Shown here one piece after another: positions 11,324 to 21,634 of a DNA stretch of 64,000 nucleotides. Every line of letters starts with the position of its first letter. The stretch's first letter is position 1. The stretch is from Pseudomaricurvus sp. HS19 (GTDB lineage: Bacteria; Pseudomonadota; Gammaproteobacteria; Pseudomonadales; Cellvibrionaceae), in contig NZ_WVVW01000001.1 of assembly GCF_009857815.1 (NCBI RefSeq), positions 496,001 to 560,000 on the forward strand, read 5' to 3'. Position numbers and translations under genes: made by a program. The notes beneath the pieces were generated by a model. The model did no database searches, was not told the DNA's origin, and saw nothing but the letters and a program-made list of their open reading frames with translations.

Positions 11324-11593
11324 ATGAGCCAATTGCGACCTGGCGTCTACAGGCATTACAAAGGTCAGGAGTATCAGGTGTTTCGCACCGTGCGTCACAG
11401 CGAGACCGAAGAGGAGTTGGTGCTTTACCGCTGCCTGTATGGTGATTTCAGCTGGTGGGTGCGCCCGCAAGCCATGTTCCGGGAGACCGTAGTGGTAGCG
11501 GGCGAAGAGTGCCCCCGTTTTGCCTGGCAGCGGACCTTCTATCCTGATAGTTACCCGGACGCGCCGCCGCTGGCAGCTGAGGGGCTGGTGTGA
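11324..11593 (+). CDS. DUF1653 small protein
   Basis: 89-aa protein of the DUF1653 family, recognised by the opening RPGVYRHYKGQEYQVF, the middle LVLYRCLYGDFSWWVRP and the ending FREXV-type segment. It is rich in aromatic residues and has no membrane segment; the function of the family is not established. The ATG at 11324 is preceded by AGAGG; a GTG 6 bases upstream is possible. Its stop overlaps the tadA start (GTGA), so the two are probably translated together. Confidence 0.85.
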   Translation: MSQLRPGVYRHYKGQEYQVFRTVRHSETEEELVLYRCLYGDFSWWVRPQAMFRETVVVAGEECPRFAWQRTFYPDSYPDAPPLAAEGLV

Positions 11594-12162
11594 CTTCCGG
11601 CGAGCAACTTGCCGGTAGCCCATACCCGCCGGACAGTGATGAGTACTGGATGGAGCGGGCCCTGAGGCTGGCGGAAAAGGCCGCCGAATTGGGTGAAGTG
11701 CCGGTGGGGGCGGTGCTTGTGCGGGACGGCAAGCTGCTGGGGGAGGGCTGGAATCAGCCCATTTCCGCCTGCGACCCTACCGCCCACGCCGAGATTGTAG
11801 CCTTGCGTGCCGCCGCCGTGGCGGAGTGTAATTATCGCCTGCCGGACAGCAGGCTCTATGTGACGATTGAACCTTGTACCATGTGCGCCGGCGCACTGGT
11901 GCATGCCCGGGTGGGCAGTGTGATCTACGCGGCGACAGAGCCCAAGGCCGGAGCAGTGGTCAGCCAGAGCCGGGTATTTGAGCAGTCCAACCTGAATCAT
12001 CAGGTGCAATGCTGCGGCGGGGTGCTGGAGGAGCAGGCCCGTGAGCTGATGCAGGCGTTTTTCCGCCATCGGCGGGATGCGGTAAAGCGGTTACGGCGAG
12101 AGGCGCAGCAGGTCGCTGCGCCGGTTGATGACAGAGATGGCAAGGAGAGCGGCGGGCGCTGA
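11590..12162 (+). CDS. tadA: tRNA adenosine(34) deaminase
   Basis: Deaminates A34 to inosine in tRNA-Arg(ACG), needed to read CGU, CGC and CGA codons. The zinc site is complete: His66-Ala-Glu68 with Cys96 and Cys99 in EPCTMCAGA. VGAVLVRDG and the late NHQVQCCGGVLEEQARELM are typical of TadA. 190 aa, somewhat long because of extra residues at both ends. The GTG start overlaps the stop of the DUF1653 gene by 4 bases. Confidence 0.95.
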   Translation: MTSGEQLAGSPYPPDSDEYWMERALRLAEKAAELGEVPVGAVLVRDGKLLGEGWNQPISACDPTAHAEIVALRAAAVAECNYRLPDSRLYVTIEPCTMCAGALVHARVGSVIYAATEPKAGAVVSQSRVFEQSNLNHQVQCCGGVLEEQARELMQAFFRHRRDAVKRLRREAQQVAAPVDDRDGKESGGR

Positions 12163-12184
12163 TGAGTCCCCGGCGCGCTGTTAC

Positions 12185-13645
12185 TTACAGCAGGTCAAGC
12201 GAGCCAGCGGATACCGGCACAAACTGCGCGGCATTGGGCTGGTGGTCAACCATGGAGACCAGGCGCCGCTGCTGTTGCAGCTGGTGCAGGGCGATGGTGT
12301 TGTAGAAGCCGCGAATGTTCTGTACATAGGCGACCGGTTCCCAGCCACGGGCATAGCCATGCTTGACGGTGCGGTAGTACTTGCGCTGGGCTAACAGAGG
12401 CAGGTGACGGCTGACATCATCCCACTGGTCGGGATTGCCGCCCATACGCTGGGTCAGAATGCGGGCGTCTTCAAGGTGGCTGGTGCCAACATTGTAGGCC
12501 GCCAGTGCCATCCAGATGCGATCATCTCCCTGAATGCCCGCCGGAACGCGATCCAGCAGTTTGCGGAAATAGCGGGCTCCGCCCTGAATGCTCTGCACGG
12601 GATCAAGGCGATCTTCTACCCCCATCTCCTCGGCGGTAGTGCGGGTAAGCATCATCAGTCCGCGCACCCCGGTATAGGAGCGGGCATCGGCGTCCCAATG
12701 GGACTCCTGATAGCTGATTGCAGCCAGCAGGTGCCAATCCAGTTCGGTTTCGCGTGCTGCCTCCTGCAGGGTTTCCTGCCAGAGGGGGAGGCGGCTGTCG
12801 AGGCGGTTGGAGAAGGTGACCGCGCTGCCGGTGTCCAGCTCCTGAATTTGGCCGTAGTAATGATTCTTCAGTGATTTGAGCTCGCCGGAGACCCGCTTTT
12901 CTGCGAGGTAGGCTTGCGCCAGCCGGAACAGGCTGTCGTCATCGCTTTTGCCAAATGCCCAGGCCAGGTCATCGGCTTCCTCTTTCAGGCGGAACGCCTT
13001 GCGCGCGCGCGGATAGAGGTTGCGGTTGAGGGTGTAGGTGTTGGAGTCGACGATGGCGGCATCAATTTCACCGCGGTGCACCAGCTCCATCAGGTCACTG
13101 GTATCGATGTCGGACATTTCCCGCCACTGCAGTTGCGGGTGCTCGGAAGCCAGTTGGCGCAGCTGCTCGGCGTGGGCGCTGTTGGCGGCTACTACCAGAG
13201 TTTTGTCATACAGGTCTTCGATGCCCTTGGGCTTGTTACCGCCACTGCGGTAGAGCACCAGTTGATAGACCTGCATATAAGGAGTGGTGAAGCGCACGTG
13301 CCTGGCACGATCGGGGGTTACGGCGAGCCCGGCGGCGGCCAGCTGAATCTGCTCACTGTTGACGGCGCCCAGCAGGGTAGCTGGGTCATCCCGTTCGGTG
13401 ACCACAAGCTCTACACCCAGGCTGTCAGCAAAACCCTTGGCGAGAGAGTATTCGTAGCCGTCCAGTCCCTGACGTCCTTCAAAGTAGGTAGAGGGCCCGT
13501 TGCGGGAAACAATCTGCAGTTGCCCGGCTGCCAGAACCCGCTCCAGTTCGTTGGGGGTATGGCTACCGGTCAGGATCAGGGCCGCGGCAGGGATTACCAT
13601 CAATGCGACCATACACCGAAGCAGGCTCAGCGTGCGTTTCGGCAT
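12185..13645 (-). CDS. mltF: Membrane-bound lytic murein transglycosylase F
   Basis: Cuts the glycan strands of peptidoglycan with formation of 1,6-anhydro ends. Domains in order: N-terminal membrane/signal helix (residues about 8-28), a periplasmic solute-binding-like domain (about 35-255), then the SLT lysozyme-like domain with the catalytic Glu in ISYQESHWD and the following TGVRGLMMLT and AYNVG motifs. The ATG at 13645 has AAGGAG 6 bases upstream, so the 13 residues before it in the open frame are left out. 486 aa. It is divergent from purL, an order shared with Pseudomonas. Confidence 0.94.
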   Translation of the reverse strand: MPKRTLSLLRCMVALMVIPAAALILTGSHTPNELERVLAAGQLQIVSRNGPSTYFEGRQGLDGYEYSLAKGFADSLGVELVVTERDDPATLLGAVNSEQIQLAAAGLAVTPDRARHVRFTTPYMQVYQLVLYRSGGNKPKGIEDLYDKTLVVAANSAHAEQLRQLASEHPQLQWREMSDIDTSDLMELVHRGEIDAAIVDSNTYTLNRNLYPRARKAFRLKEEADDLAWAFGKSDDDSLFRLAQAYLAEKRVSGELKSLKNHYYGQIQELDTGSAVTFSNRLDSRLPLWQETLQEAARETELDWHLLAAISYQESHWDADARSYTGVRGLMMLTRTTAEEMGVEDRLDPVQSIQGGARYFRKLLDRVPAGIQGDDRIWMALAAYNVGTSHLEDARILTQRMGGNPDQWDDVSRHLPLLAQRKYYRTVKHGYARGWEPVAYVQNIRGFYNTIALHQLQQQRRLVSMVDHQPNAAQFVPVSAGSLDLL

Positions 13646-14341
13646 TCGAGTCTCCTTATGTTTGGCGTCGGGGTTAGCTTCCATATTGCTTGCCTCGTCA
13701 TTGACAGTTCCTGAACGACGTCACCCGGATTCAGTCAGGGGCGACATTTCCTGCGTCACGGCACTCCCTCAGTGAGGGCCAGCAGGGTATAGCCAGGTGT
13801 CGAGAGTGTGCTCAAATCCGTGAGCTGGTCGACATTTTTGGCTATCAAGTTCAAATTTCGCGCAATTCTAGCCGCAAAGTGCGTGACGCAATAGCTTGTT
13901 TTTTGTTCGTTATTAGTGTAGCAGGCAGTTTAAAATTTGGCCTCGTGAGCGATTCCTAACCGGCCGGGCGCCTTGTGGCGCCGCTTTCCCTCTTCCTGGG
14001 GAGTTGGTTGGCGGGATTTGTGCGCCTGGTAAATTTTCTATAACCGGTCTGATGTTGGTTGGGAGGCGGTTGGGGGGCTTCCTCAGCCATTTTTCCCGTG
14101 CTGCCAGCCCAATAGGGGGCCGGTTCTGCAGGTTGGCAGGTGGCGCTGATTAAATAGAGGCAAAAGCTGCTAAGAGGAACGATATTCAGTACAATGGCGG
14201 CCTTTTCGCGGGGGGCGTTCGGGCCATACTGGTTGTCGCCTGAAAGCTTGCAGCCGATACGCCGTTGCAGTGCGCCTGATCGGGTCGTTCCCCCACTCTC
14301 TGAACCAGGATCCACAAAGAACCAAGAGGTCATTACCGACT
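13646..14341. other. Long intergenic region between divergent mltF and purL
   Basis: About 700 bases without a supported gene. It should contain the promoters for both genes. I looked for a PurR-like ACGCAAACGTTTGCGT box and did not see one. Elements near consensus are weak (for example TTGTGC at 14018 with TATAAC at 14039, only 15 bases apart). The region 13830-13960 is distinctly AT-richer than its surroundings, as expected for promoters. Confidence 0.4.
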
Positions 14342-17300
14342 ATGCTGACCCTGCGCGGCGCTCCGGCACTTTCTTCATTTCGCACCCAGAAACTTCTTGC
14401 CACCCTGCAGCAGGCTGACGCCGGGGTGCATGCGGTATACGCCGAGTTTATGCATTTTGCTGACCTGAAGGCGGAGCTTGATGAGTCCGGGCTGCGGGTT
14501 TTGAAACAGTTGCTGGTTTACGGGCCTTCAGAAGCTGCGGGTGAGTGCGACGGTGACCTGTACCTGGTGGTGCCTCGTCCCGGCACCATCTCACCCTGGT
14601 CCTCCAAGGCGACCGATATCGCCCATAACGCGGGCCTGACCAATATTGATCGCCTTGAGCGTGGAATTGCCTATTACGTAAAGGGCGCCACCAACGCTGA
14701 AGCAGTGCGCGCGGCATTGTACGACCGCATGACCGAGGCGGTGTTTACCGATGTGGAGCAGGCTGCGCAGCTGTTCCGCCACGAGCAGCCACGACCACAG
14801 TCCTGTGTTGATGTGCTGGGTGGTGGACGCGAGGCGCTGGTGGAAGCCAATACCGCGCTGGGCCTGGCACTGGCAGACGACGAGATCGACTATCTGGTGG
14901 ATGCATTCAAGGGCCTGGATCGCAATCCGGTGGACGTGGAGCTGATGATGTTTGCCCAGGCGAACTCCGAGCACTGCCGCCACAAAATCTTTAACGCTTC
15001 CTGGACACTGGATGGCGAAGAGATGCCAAAGTCCCTGTTTGGCATGATCAAGAACACCTACGAGCAGGGCGGCGAAAATGTGCTGTCGGCCTACGCGGAT
15101 AACGCCTCGGTGATTGCCGGCAGCAAGGCCGGTCGTTTCTATCCTGACCCGGTAACCAAAAGCTACGGTTACAACAACGAAGACATCCACATCCTGATGA
15201 AGGTGGAGACCCACAACCACCCAACCGCCATTGCCCCGTTTCCCGGTGCGGGTACCGGTGCCGGTGGCGAGATTCGGGATGAGGGCGCAGTTGGTCGCGG
15301 CTCCAAACCCAAGGTCGGCCTCACCGGCTTTACCGTCTCCAATTTGCAGATCCCGGGCTATACCCAGCCGTGGGAACAGGACTCTCTCAGCGGCAAGCCT
15401 TATGGCAAGCCCAACCGCATCGTTACGCCGCTGGACATTATGATTGAAGGCCCACTGGGTGGTGCTGCCTTTAATAACGAATTTGGTCGCCCGAATATCT
15501 GTGGCTATTTCCGCACCTTTGAAGAGAACTTCGACGGTGAGCGTCGTGGCTATCACAAGCCCGTCATGCTGGCCGGCGGTTACGGCAACATCAAGGCCGA
15601 GCATGTGGACCAGCACGAGTTTGCGCCCGGTGCAAAACTGATTGCTCTTGGCGGTCCTGCCATGTTGATTGGTCTTGGTGGTGGTGCTGCCTCGTCCATG
15701 ACCTCAGGGGCTTCGTCGGAAGATCTCGATTTCGCCTCGGTGCAGCGCCAGAACCCGGAGATCGAGCGTCGCTGTCAGGAAGTGATCGATCAGTGCTGGC
15801 AGCTGGGTGAGCGCAATCCTATTGCCTTTATTCACGACGTCGGTGCCGGTGGTTTCTCCAATGCTTTCCCGGAACTGGCGAAAGATGGCGGCTGCGGCGC
15901 CACGTTTGAGTTGCGCAATATTCACAATGATGAGCCGGGCATGACGCCGCTGGAGATCTGGTGTAACGAGGCGCAGGAGCGTTATGTGCTCGCCATCCAG
16001 CCGGAAGATCTCGCGGCCTTTGAAGCGATTTGCGAGCGTGAGCGTTGCCCCTATGCCGTGGTTGGCGAGGCCAATGCCACCGACCATATAGTGCTCAATG
16101 ACAAGCACTTCGACACCAGGGCCGTAGACCTGCCCATGTCCGTGCTGTTCGGTAAGCCGCCGAAAATGCACCGTACGGCTGAAACCCGCCAGTACACAAC
16201 CCATGCGCTGAACTTTGACGGTATTACCATTTATGATGCCGCTGAGCGTGTAATTCAGCACCCGGCAGTGGCCAGCAAGAGTTTCCTGATTACCATTGGC
16301 GATCGCTCTGTGACCGGTCAGGTATCACGTGACCAGTTTGTGGGTCCCTGGCAGGTGCCGGTGGCTGACTGCGCGGTAACCACCCAGGCCTACGATACCT
16401 ACGCCGGTGAAGCCATGAGCATGGGTGAGCGTACGCCGACGGCATTGCTGGACGGTCCGGCCTCCGGCCGTATGGCAGTCGGTGAGGCCATTACCAATAT
16501 CGCGGCGGCACCGATTCGCCAGCTGTCCGACATCAAACTCTCAGCCAACTGGATGTGTGCCGCTGGTCATCCCGGTGAGGACGAGAAGCTCTATCGCACG
16601 GTTGAAGCGATTGGCATGGAGCTGTGCCCGGAGCTGGGGATTACCATTCCTGTGGGCAAGGACTCCATGTCCATGCGTACAGCGTGGCAGGAAGAGGGGG
16701 CAGACAAATCTGTCACCGCACCGTTGTCGCTGGTGATCTCCGCCTTTGCACCGGTAACCGATGTGCGCAAGGTGGTTACTCCCCAACTGCGCACCGACAA
16801 AGGTGATAGCGAACTGCTGTATGTGGATCTTGGCGAGGGGCGCAATCGCCTCGGCGCGTCCATCCTGGCGCAGACCTGCAACCAGATGGGACAGGAGCCT
16901 GCTGATCTCAACAACCCGCAAGCATTGAAAGGTTTCTTCGCGGCCATGCAGCAGAGCCTGTCCGAAGGTGACCTGCTGGCCTACCACGATCGTGGTGACG
17001 GCGGCCTGTTCGCAACTGTGGCAGAGATGGCGTTCGCCGGCCACTGCGGTGTTGATATCAACATCGATACCCTGGGCGATGATGCGTTGGCAGTGCTGTT
17101 TAACGAAGAGCTTGGAGCTGTTCTGCAGGTGCCTTCTGCGCGGGTGAAAACGGTTATGGAGCGCTTTACCGGTGCCGGTGTAAAAATCGAGCGCCTGGGT
17201 TGGCTCAACAACCATGACACCATCCGTGTCGAGATGAACGCTGATATTATCTATGAAGAGTCACGTTCCGAGCTGCAGCGCCTCTGGAGCGAAACCAGTT

Positions 17301-18217
17301 ACCGCATCGCTGCCTTGCGGGATAACGCCGATTGCGCGAAATCCGAGTTCGAGGCTATTACAAAGGTTGATCCGGGTCTTTCTGTTGAACTGACCTTTGA
17401 TGTTAACGAGGACGTGGCTGCCCCCTACATTAATAAGGGTGTGCGCCCACGCCTGGCGGTACTGCGGGAGCAGGGCGTCAACGGCCACGTGGAGATGGCA
17501 GCGGCCTTCGATCGCGCCGGCTTCGAGGCTGTCGATGTGCACATGAGTGACATTCTGGCGGGTCGCGCCAACCTGAAAGATTTCCGCGGTCTGGTGGCCT
17601 GCGGCGGCTTCAGTTACGGCGATGTGCTGGGTGCCGGAGAAGGCTGGGCAAAAACCATTCTCTTCAACGCCCGTGCCCGCGATCAGTTCCAGTCCTTCTT
17701 CCATCGTCCCGAGACGTTCAGCCTTGGGGTGTGTAACGGTTGCCAGATGATGTCCAACCTCAAGGAGCTGGTGCCGGGTGCCGATCACTGGCCCCGTTTC
17801 GTGCGTAACCTGTCCGAACAGTTTGAGGCGCGCTTCAGCCTGGTGGGTATCGAGAAGTCCCCGTCGGTATTGTTCGATGGCATGGTGGGATCAGTTATGC
17901 CAGTGGCTGTGGCTCACGGTGAAGGGCGTGCGGAGTTCAGCTCCGACGATCACCTGGATCAGGTGCATCGTGGTGGCCTGGTGGCCATGCGTTACCTGGA
18001 TAACCAGAAGCACTACAGCATGGATTATCCTTCCAACCCCAATGGCTCCCCCAAAGGGATCACCTGTGTAACTTCCGAAGATGGTCGCGCCACCATCATG
18101 ATGCCGCACCCCGAGCGGGTCTTCCGGGCAGTGAGTAACTCCTGGCGTCCGGATGAGTGGCAGGAAGACAGCGGCTGGATGCGCCTGTTCCGCAACGCCC
18201 GGGTTTTTGTAGACTGA
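14342..18217 (+). CDS. purL: Phosphoribosylformylglycinamidine synthase
   Basis: Fourth step of de novo purine synthesis: FGAR + Gln + ATP to FGAM. Single-chain large type of 1291 aa (E. coli 1295). An N-terminal PurS-like domain is followed by two AIRS-like ATP domains ([34 protein letters not shown]) and a C-terminal glutamine amidotransferase with nucleophile Cys in [10 protein letters not shown] and the His-Pro-Glu of PHPERVFR. I start at the ATG at 14342 ([13 protein letters not shown]) because the 24 upstream residues in the frame are unlike the family. It stands as a single transcription unit. Confidence 0.97.
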   Translation: MLTLRGAPALSSFRTQKLLATLQQADAGVHAVYAEFMHFADLKAELDESGLRVLKQLLVYGPSEAAGECDGDLYLVVPRPGTISPWSSKATDIAHNAGLTNIDRLERGIAYYVKGATNAEAVRAALYDRMTEAVFTDVEQAAQLFRHEQPRPQSCVDVLGGGREALVEANTALGLALADDEIDYLVDAFKGLDRNPVDVELMMFAQANSEHCRHKIFNASWTLDGEEMPKSLFGMIKNTYEQGGENVLSAYADNASVIAGSKAGRFYPDPVTKSYGYNNEDIHILMKVETHNHPTAIAPFPGAGTGAGGEIRDEGAVGRGSKPKVGLTGFTVSNLQIPGYTQPWEQDSLSGKPYGKPNRIVTPLDIMIEGPLGGAAFNNEFGRPNICGYFRTFEENFDGERRGYHKPVMLAGGYGNIKAEHVDQHEFAPGAKLIALGGPAMLIGLGGGAASSMTSGASSEDLDFASVQRQNPEIERRCQEVIDQCWQLGERNPIAFIHDVGAGGFSNAFPELAKDGGCGATFELRNIHNDEPGMTPLEIWCNEAQERYVLAIQPEDLAAFEAICERERCPYAVVGEANATDHIVLNDKHFDTRAVDLPMSVLFGKPPKMHRTAETRQYTTHALNFDGITIYDAAERVIQHPAVASKSFLITIGDRSVTGQVSRDQFVGPWQVPVADCAVTTQAYDTYAGEAMSMGERTPTALLDGPASGRMAVGEAITNIAAAPIRQLSDIKLSANWMCAAGHPGEDEKLYRTVEAIGMELCPELGITIPVGKDSMSMRTAWQEEGADKSVTAPLSLVISAFAPVTDVRKVVTPQLRTDKGDSELLYVDLGEGRNRLGASILAQTCNQMGQEPADLNNPQALKGFFAAMQQSLSEGDLLAYHDRGDGGLFATVAEMAFAGHCGVDINIDTLGDDALAVLFNEELGAVLQVPSARVKTVMERFTGAGVKIERLGWLNNHDTIRVEMNADIIYEESRSELQRLWSETSYRIAALRDNADCAKSEFEAITKVDPGLSVELTFDVNEDVAAPYINKGVRPRLAVLREQGVNGHVEMAAAFDRAGFEAVDVHMSDILAGRANLKDFRGLVACGGFSYGDVLGAGEGWAKTILFNARARDQFQSFFHRPETFSLGVCNGCQMMSNLKELVPGADHWPRFVRNLSEQFEARFSLVGIEKSPSVLFDGMVGSVMPVAVAHGEGRAEFSSDDHLDQVHRGGLVAMRYLDNQKHYSMDYPSNPNGSPKGITCVTSEDGRATIMMPHPERVFRAVSNSWRPDEWQEDSGWMRLFRNARVFVD

Positions 18218-18231
18218 TACTGCATCATTAA

Positions 18232-18264
18232 ACACCGGCGCTACCTTCGGGTCAGCGCCGGTGT
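18232..18264. terminator. Hairpin after purL
   Basis: Perfect 11-bp arms ACACCGGCGCT / AGCGCCGGTGT with an 11-base loop that can itself pair (ACC/GGT). There is no T-run, so it is a stem-loop with probable terminator or mRNA-end role rather than a classical terminator. Confidence 0.6.
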
Positions 18265-18374
18265 CGCATTCGCATAATAGACCAAAGTCCGATGGTTGAT
18301 GACCAGCGGTTGTGGTTTCATGCGCGCGCCGATTTTCTAGTTCAGGTTCACCGTCCGGGTGATGAGGTTGTTCA

Positions 18375-19619
18375 ATGTTTGAGATGTATCTGATTGCCCT
18401 GGCGGTGATCGCTCTCGTCTGTATCGTTCTCGAAGAAGTCATACACGTAAACAAAGCCAAAACCACACTGTTTCTGGGCTGCCTGGCCTGGATCAGTCTG
18501 TTTATTCACGCCGGCAACCACGATAACCAGCATCTGGTGTCCGAGCAGCTGGATGAAAACCTGCTGGAGATCGCATCGCTCTGGTTGTTCCTGATGTCCA
18601 CCATGACCTTCGTGGCCTACCTCAATGCCAAGGGCGTGGTACAAAATTTTGTGCGCAGTATTTTTCCCAAGCGCCTGTCTGTGCGCAGCCTGCTGTTGCG
18701 GGTGGCAATATTCTCCCTGCTGCTGTCTTCCATCTGTGACAACGTTACCGCGACACTGGTGAGCCTGGGATTGATTCAGGTGTTTGAGCTGGATCGTAAG
18801 ACCAAGCTGAAAATGGCCACGCTGGTGGTGTTCGCGGTTAACTCCGGCGGGGTGGCGCTGATCACTGGTGACGTGACCACGCTGATGATATTCCTGGGCG
18901 GCCACGTCTCCATGTCCCAGTTGCTGACGCTGATGCTTCCGTCGGCGACCGGTGTGCTGGTACTGGCGGCAATTTTTGCCATCAAGCTGGAGGGTGAGCT
19001 GGTGTTGCAGCCGGTGGAGATGCGCTATGAGCGGGTCGATATCTGGATTGCCGTCATCTTTTTCACCACCATTATCGCCACCATGTTGATGAATGTATTG
19101 TTTGGTATACCGCCGGTACTCACCTTCCTCACCGGCCTGTCGTTGATGTTCCTGGTGGGTCGTACTGTCAGCAGCGACATGGAGCAGACCCGCATCCTCG
19201 AATACATCCGTCAGGTTGAGTACGACACGCTGTTGTTCTTCCTGGGTATTCTGTTGCTGGTGGGTATGCTCAAGGAGATCGGCACTCTGGAGGTGCTGGC
19301 GCAGGTCTACGGTAACTATTCGCCGGAGGTTTCCAACTTCTTTGCCGGCGTGGCATCTGCTTTGCTGGATAACGTGCCTCTGACCGCAGCCTTGCTGAAG
19401 GCAGACCCGGTACTGAGCACTACCCAGTGGCTGGCACTGACCTATGCGGTGGGTGTGGGTGGCTCCCTGCTGGCGATTGGTTCGGCTGCCGGGATCCTGG
19501 CCATGAGCAAGATCGAGGAGCTCACCTTTGTCAGTTACCTGCGCTATGTGCCGGCCCTGATCGTGGCCTACGGCGTGGGTTATGCCCTGACCCTGTTGCT
19601 GGCTACCATCATTCACTGA
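18375..19619 (+). CDS. nhaD: Na+/H+ antiporter NhaD
   Basis: Inner-membrane antiporter that expels Na+ (or Li+) in exchange for H+; typical of marine and halophilic bacteria. 414 aa made almost wholly of hydrophobic helices. NhaD-type stretches include SSICDNVTATLVSLGLIQ, NSGGVALITGDVTTLMI and LLDNVPLTAALL, the twin Asn-rich membrane motifs of the ion-transporter superfamily. A second ATG 9 bases downstream is also possible as the start. Together with Na+-NQR it closes a sodium cycle. Confidence 0.93.
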   Translation: MFEMYLIALAVIALVCIVLEEVIHVNKAKTTLFLGCLAWISLFIHAGNHDNQHLVSEQLDENLLEIASLWLFLMSTMTFVAYLNAKGVVQNFVRSIFPKRLSVRSLLLRVAIFSLLLSSICDNVTATLVSLGLIQVFELDRKTKLKMATLVVFAVNSGGVALITGDVTTLMIFLGGHVSMSQLLTLMLPSATGVLVLAAIFAIKLEGELVLQPVEMRYERVDIWIAVIFFTTIIATMLMNVLFGIPPVLTFLTGLSLMFLVGRTVSSDMEQTRILEYIRQVEYDTLLFFLGILLLVGMLKEIGTLEVLAQVYGNYSPEVSNFFAGVASALLDNVPLTAALLKADPVLSTTQWLALTYAVGVGGSLLAIGSAAGILAMSKIEELTFVSYLRYVPALIVAYGVGYALTLLLATIIH

Positions 19620-19640
19620 CCTTATTCACTGACTACAGCC

Positions 19641-19661
19641 CGGCAGCCGGAGTTGCTGCCG
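19641..19661. terminator. Small hairpin after nhaD
   Basis: CGGCAGC / GCTGCCG, 7-bp arms and a 7-base loop, 21 bases after the nhaD stop. No T-run; possible weak terminator. Confidence 0.4.
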
Positions 19662-19727
19662 AGGGTGGGGTAGGAGGGCCGGGTGTGGTAAACTCCCGGC
19701 CTTTTGCATGTTTACAGGTGTACGCTT

Positions 19728-20342
19728 ATGTCTGCTTTTGATAATCAGGAAAAGAAAGCCAGTTACGGTATTGGTCGCCAAATGGGTGATCAGCTGGCTA
19801 CCGCCCCGTTCCAGGGCTTTGATCACGACGCCGCTATGGCCGGTTTCGCCGACGGTCTCAAGGCCGCGGGCCTGCAGGTACCTGCCGAGGAGATCAACGA
19901 AGCTTTCCGTGAAATTCAGGCCCGCCTGAAAGAGCAGGAAGAGAAGCGCGCTGAGGAGATGTCCGCTGAAGGTCAGGCATTCCTGGCCGACAACGCCAAG
20001 AAGGACGGTGTAACAGTTACTGCCTCCGGCCTGCAGTACGAAATCCTGGTAGAAGGTAGCGGCGACAAGCCAACGGCTTCTTCAACCGTGCGCACGCACT
20101 ACCACGGCACCCTGATCGACGGCACTGTCTTTGACAGTTCTGTACAGCGTGGCCAGCCAGCGGAGTTTCCGGTAAACGGTGTTATTGCCGGCTGGACTGA
20201 AGCCCTGCAGATGATGCCTGTAGGCTCCAAGTGGAAGCTGACCATTCCGTACAACCTGGCTTATGGCGAGCGCGGTGCCGGTGGTTCTATCGCTCCTTAC
20301 GCCACCCTGGTGTTCGAAGTGGAGCTGCTGGATATCCTCTGA
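19728..20342 (+). CDS. FKBP-type peptidyl-prolyl cis-trans isomerase (FklB-like)
   Basis: Catalyses proline isomerisation during protein folding. An N-terminal dimerisation region (residues about 1-85, KASYGIGRQMGDQL and a charged helix) precedes an FKBP domain with TVRTHYHGTLIDGTVFDSS, GVIAGWTEALQMMPVG and the closing YATLVFEVELLDI. 204 aa, close to E. coli FKBP22 (FklB). I chose the ATG at 19728 (MSAFDNQEKK), behind AGGTGT. No signal peptide is visible, which favours the cytoplasmic FklB type over FkpA. A strong terminator follows. Confidence 0.92.
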   Translation: MSAFDNQEKKASYGIGRQMGDQLATAPFQGFDHDAAMAGFADGLKAAGLQVPAEEINEAFREIQARLKEQEEKRAEEMSAEGQAFLADNAKKDGVTVTASGLQYEILVEGSGDKPTASSTVRTHYHGTLIDGTVFDSSVQRGQPAEFPVNGVIAGWTEALQMMPVGSKWKLTIPYNLAYGERGAGGSIAPYATLVFEVELLDIL

Positions 20343-20383
20343 TCGACGAGGGTATGCCGCTGCCAGCCCTTGAGGCTGGATCG

Positions 20384-20412
20384 AAAAGCGCTGTTTCGAC
20401 AGCGCTTTTTTT
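20384..20412 (+). terminator. Intrinsic terminator of the FKBP gene
   Basis: AAAAGCGCTG / CAGCGCTTTT, perfect 10-bp stem, 6-base loop TTTCGA, then a run of T. Confidence 0.93.
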
Positions 20413-20590
20413 ATGCCCGATAGTTTTCCCGGGGTATTGGTTTGCGCGCGATCAAGGCAGCGCGGATAATTTCCGGAGAGCATGGAGTCCGGGTGTACGG
20501 GGGGTGTCAGGTGGCATATCGCAAAAAGTCTTGTGGTTCGGTTTCCCGGTGTCTGCCGGTAGTCTGCGCCGGTGGCAGGTGGGTCCGTAC

Positions 20591-21631
20591 ATGACGGTTG
20601 CCGTAGCCTTGCTGGTGGTGACCATCCTGTTGGTGCTGTTGTTTGATCTCACCAACGGGTTTCATGACGCCGCCAACATGATCGCTACCCTGATAGCATC
20701 ACAGGCATTGACGCCCGGTCCTGCATTATTGCTGGTAGGCGTTTTCACCTTTATCGGTCCTCTGCTGGCCGGCACATTGGTAGCCGATACCATCGGTGGT
20801 TTTGTCTCCCTCGAGGGAGTGCCTGCCACCCTTGGAATCAGTCTGGTGCTGTGTGCGGTGCTGGCAGCGGTGGGCTGGAACTTGCTCACCTGGTTGCTGG
20901 CTATGCCATCCTCCTCATCCCATGCTCTCGTGGGAGGTCTTGTGGGGGCGGTGTCTGTCACCGTGGGTCCGGCAAAGGTGCTCTGGGGCTTGAGTGACCT
21001 GGAGCAGGGTCAGTTGGTGGGTGTCACCAAGGTACTGCTGTCGCTGTTACTGTCGCCGTTGCTGGGTTTTGCCGCAGGTTACCTGTTGCACCGGTTAAGC
21101 TGCTTTCTGTTGCGTGCTGCACACCCCTCAATTAACCAGCGCCTGCGGCAATTGCAGTGGTTGACCGCTGCAGTGCTGGCGTTTGCCCATGGTACTAACG
21201 ACGCGCAGAAGGGCATGGGTATTATCACACTGGTGTTGCTGCTGGGCGGTTTCCTGCAGACATTTGAAGTGCCGGTGTGGGTCATCTTCGCCAGTGCCGG
21301 CAGCATTACCCTGGGGACGATGTTGGGGGGCTGGCGAATTGTCAAAACGGTTGGCTACGGTATTTACCGGTTGCGTCCCCTGCACGGGCTTAACGCGCAG
21401 CTCTCTTCATCGCTGGTGATCCTTGCTGCTTCCCTTGCGGGTGGGCCGGTCTCCACCACACATGTGGTGAGCTCGTCTATTATGGGGTTGGGGGCGGCGG
21501 AAAGGCCGCGGGCGGTGCACTGGGTCAAGGCGCGGGAGATCGCTCTGACCTGGTTGTTTACCTTGCCGGGCTCAGCGTTGCTGGGGGCGCTGTTGGCGTG
21601 GCCGGTTTTTTATCTGTTACAGGGTGGTTGA
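20591..21631 (+). CDS. PiT-family inorganic phosphate transporter
   Basis: Low-affinity phosphate permease of the Pho4/PiT family in the inner membrane, usually driven by H+ or Na+. The two repeated signature motifs are visible: DLTNGFHDAANMIATLIASQA near the N-terminus, and AHGTNDAQKGMGI in the second half. PSSSSHALVGGLVGA and GGPVSTTHVVSSSIMG are the paired re-entrant segments. 346 aa with about ten helices. I start at the ATG at 20591 (MTVAVALLVVTILL); the open frame runs much further upstream, through the preceding terminator, and is not real there. The next gene begins 3 bases after the stop. Confidence 0.92.
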   Translation: MTVAVALLVVTILLVLLFDLTNGFHDAANMIATLIASQALTPGPALLLVGVFTFIGPLLAGTLVADTIGGFVSLEGVPATLGISLVLCAVLAAVGWNLLTWLLAMPSSSSHALVGGLVGAVSVTVGPAKVLWGLSDLEQGQLVGVTKVLLSLLLSPLLGFAAGYLLHRLSCFLLRAAHPSINQRLRQLQWLTAAVLAFAHGTNDAQKGMGIITLVLLLGGFLQTFEVPVWVIFASAGSITLGTMLGGWRIVKTVGYGIYRLRPLHGLNAQLSSSLVILAASLAGGPVSTTHVVSSSIMGLGAAERPRAVHWVKAREIALTWLFTLPGSALLGALLAWPVFYLLQGG

Positions 21632-21634
21632 TTG

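Noticed and set aside
18372-19616. A 414-residue open frame on the minus strand opposite nhaD
   Set aside because: It is the exact mirror of nhaD: His/Gln-rich low-complexity product, no family likeness and no ribosome site. It is a shadow of codon usage.
20231-20590. N-terminal extension of the phosphate permease frame
   Set aside because: The frame runs back through the end of the FKBP gene and the terminator. The start MTVAVALLVV at 20591 fits PiT proteins.
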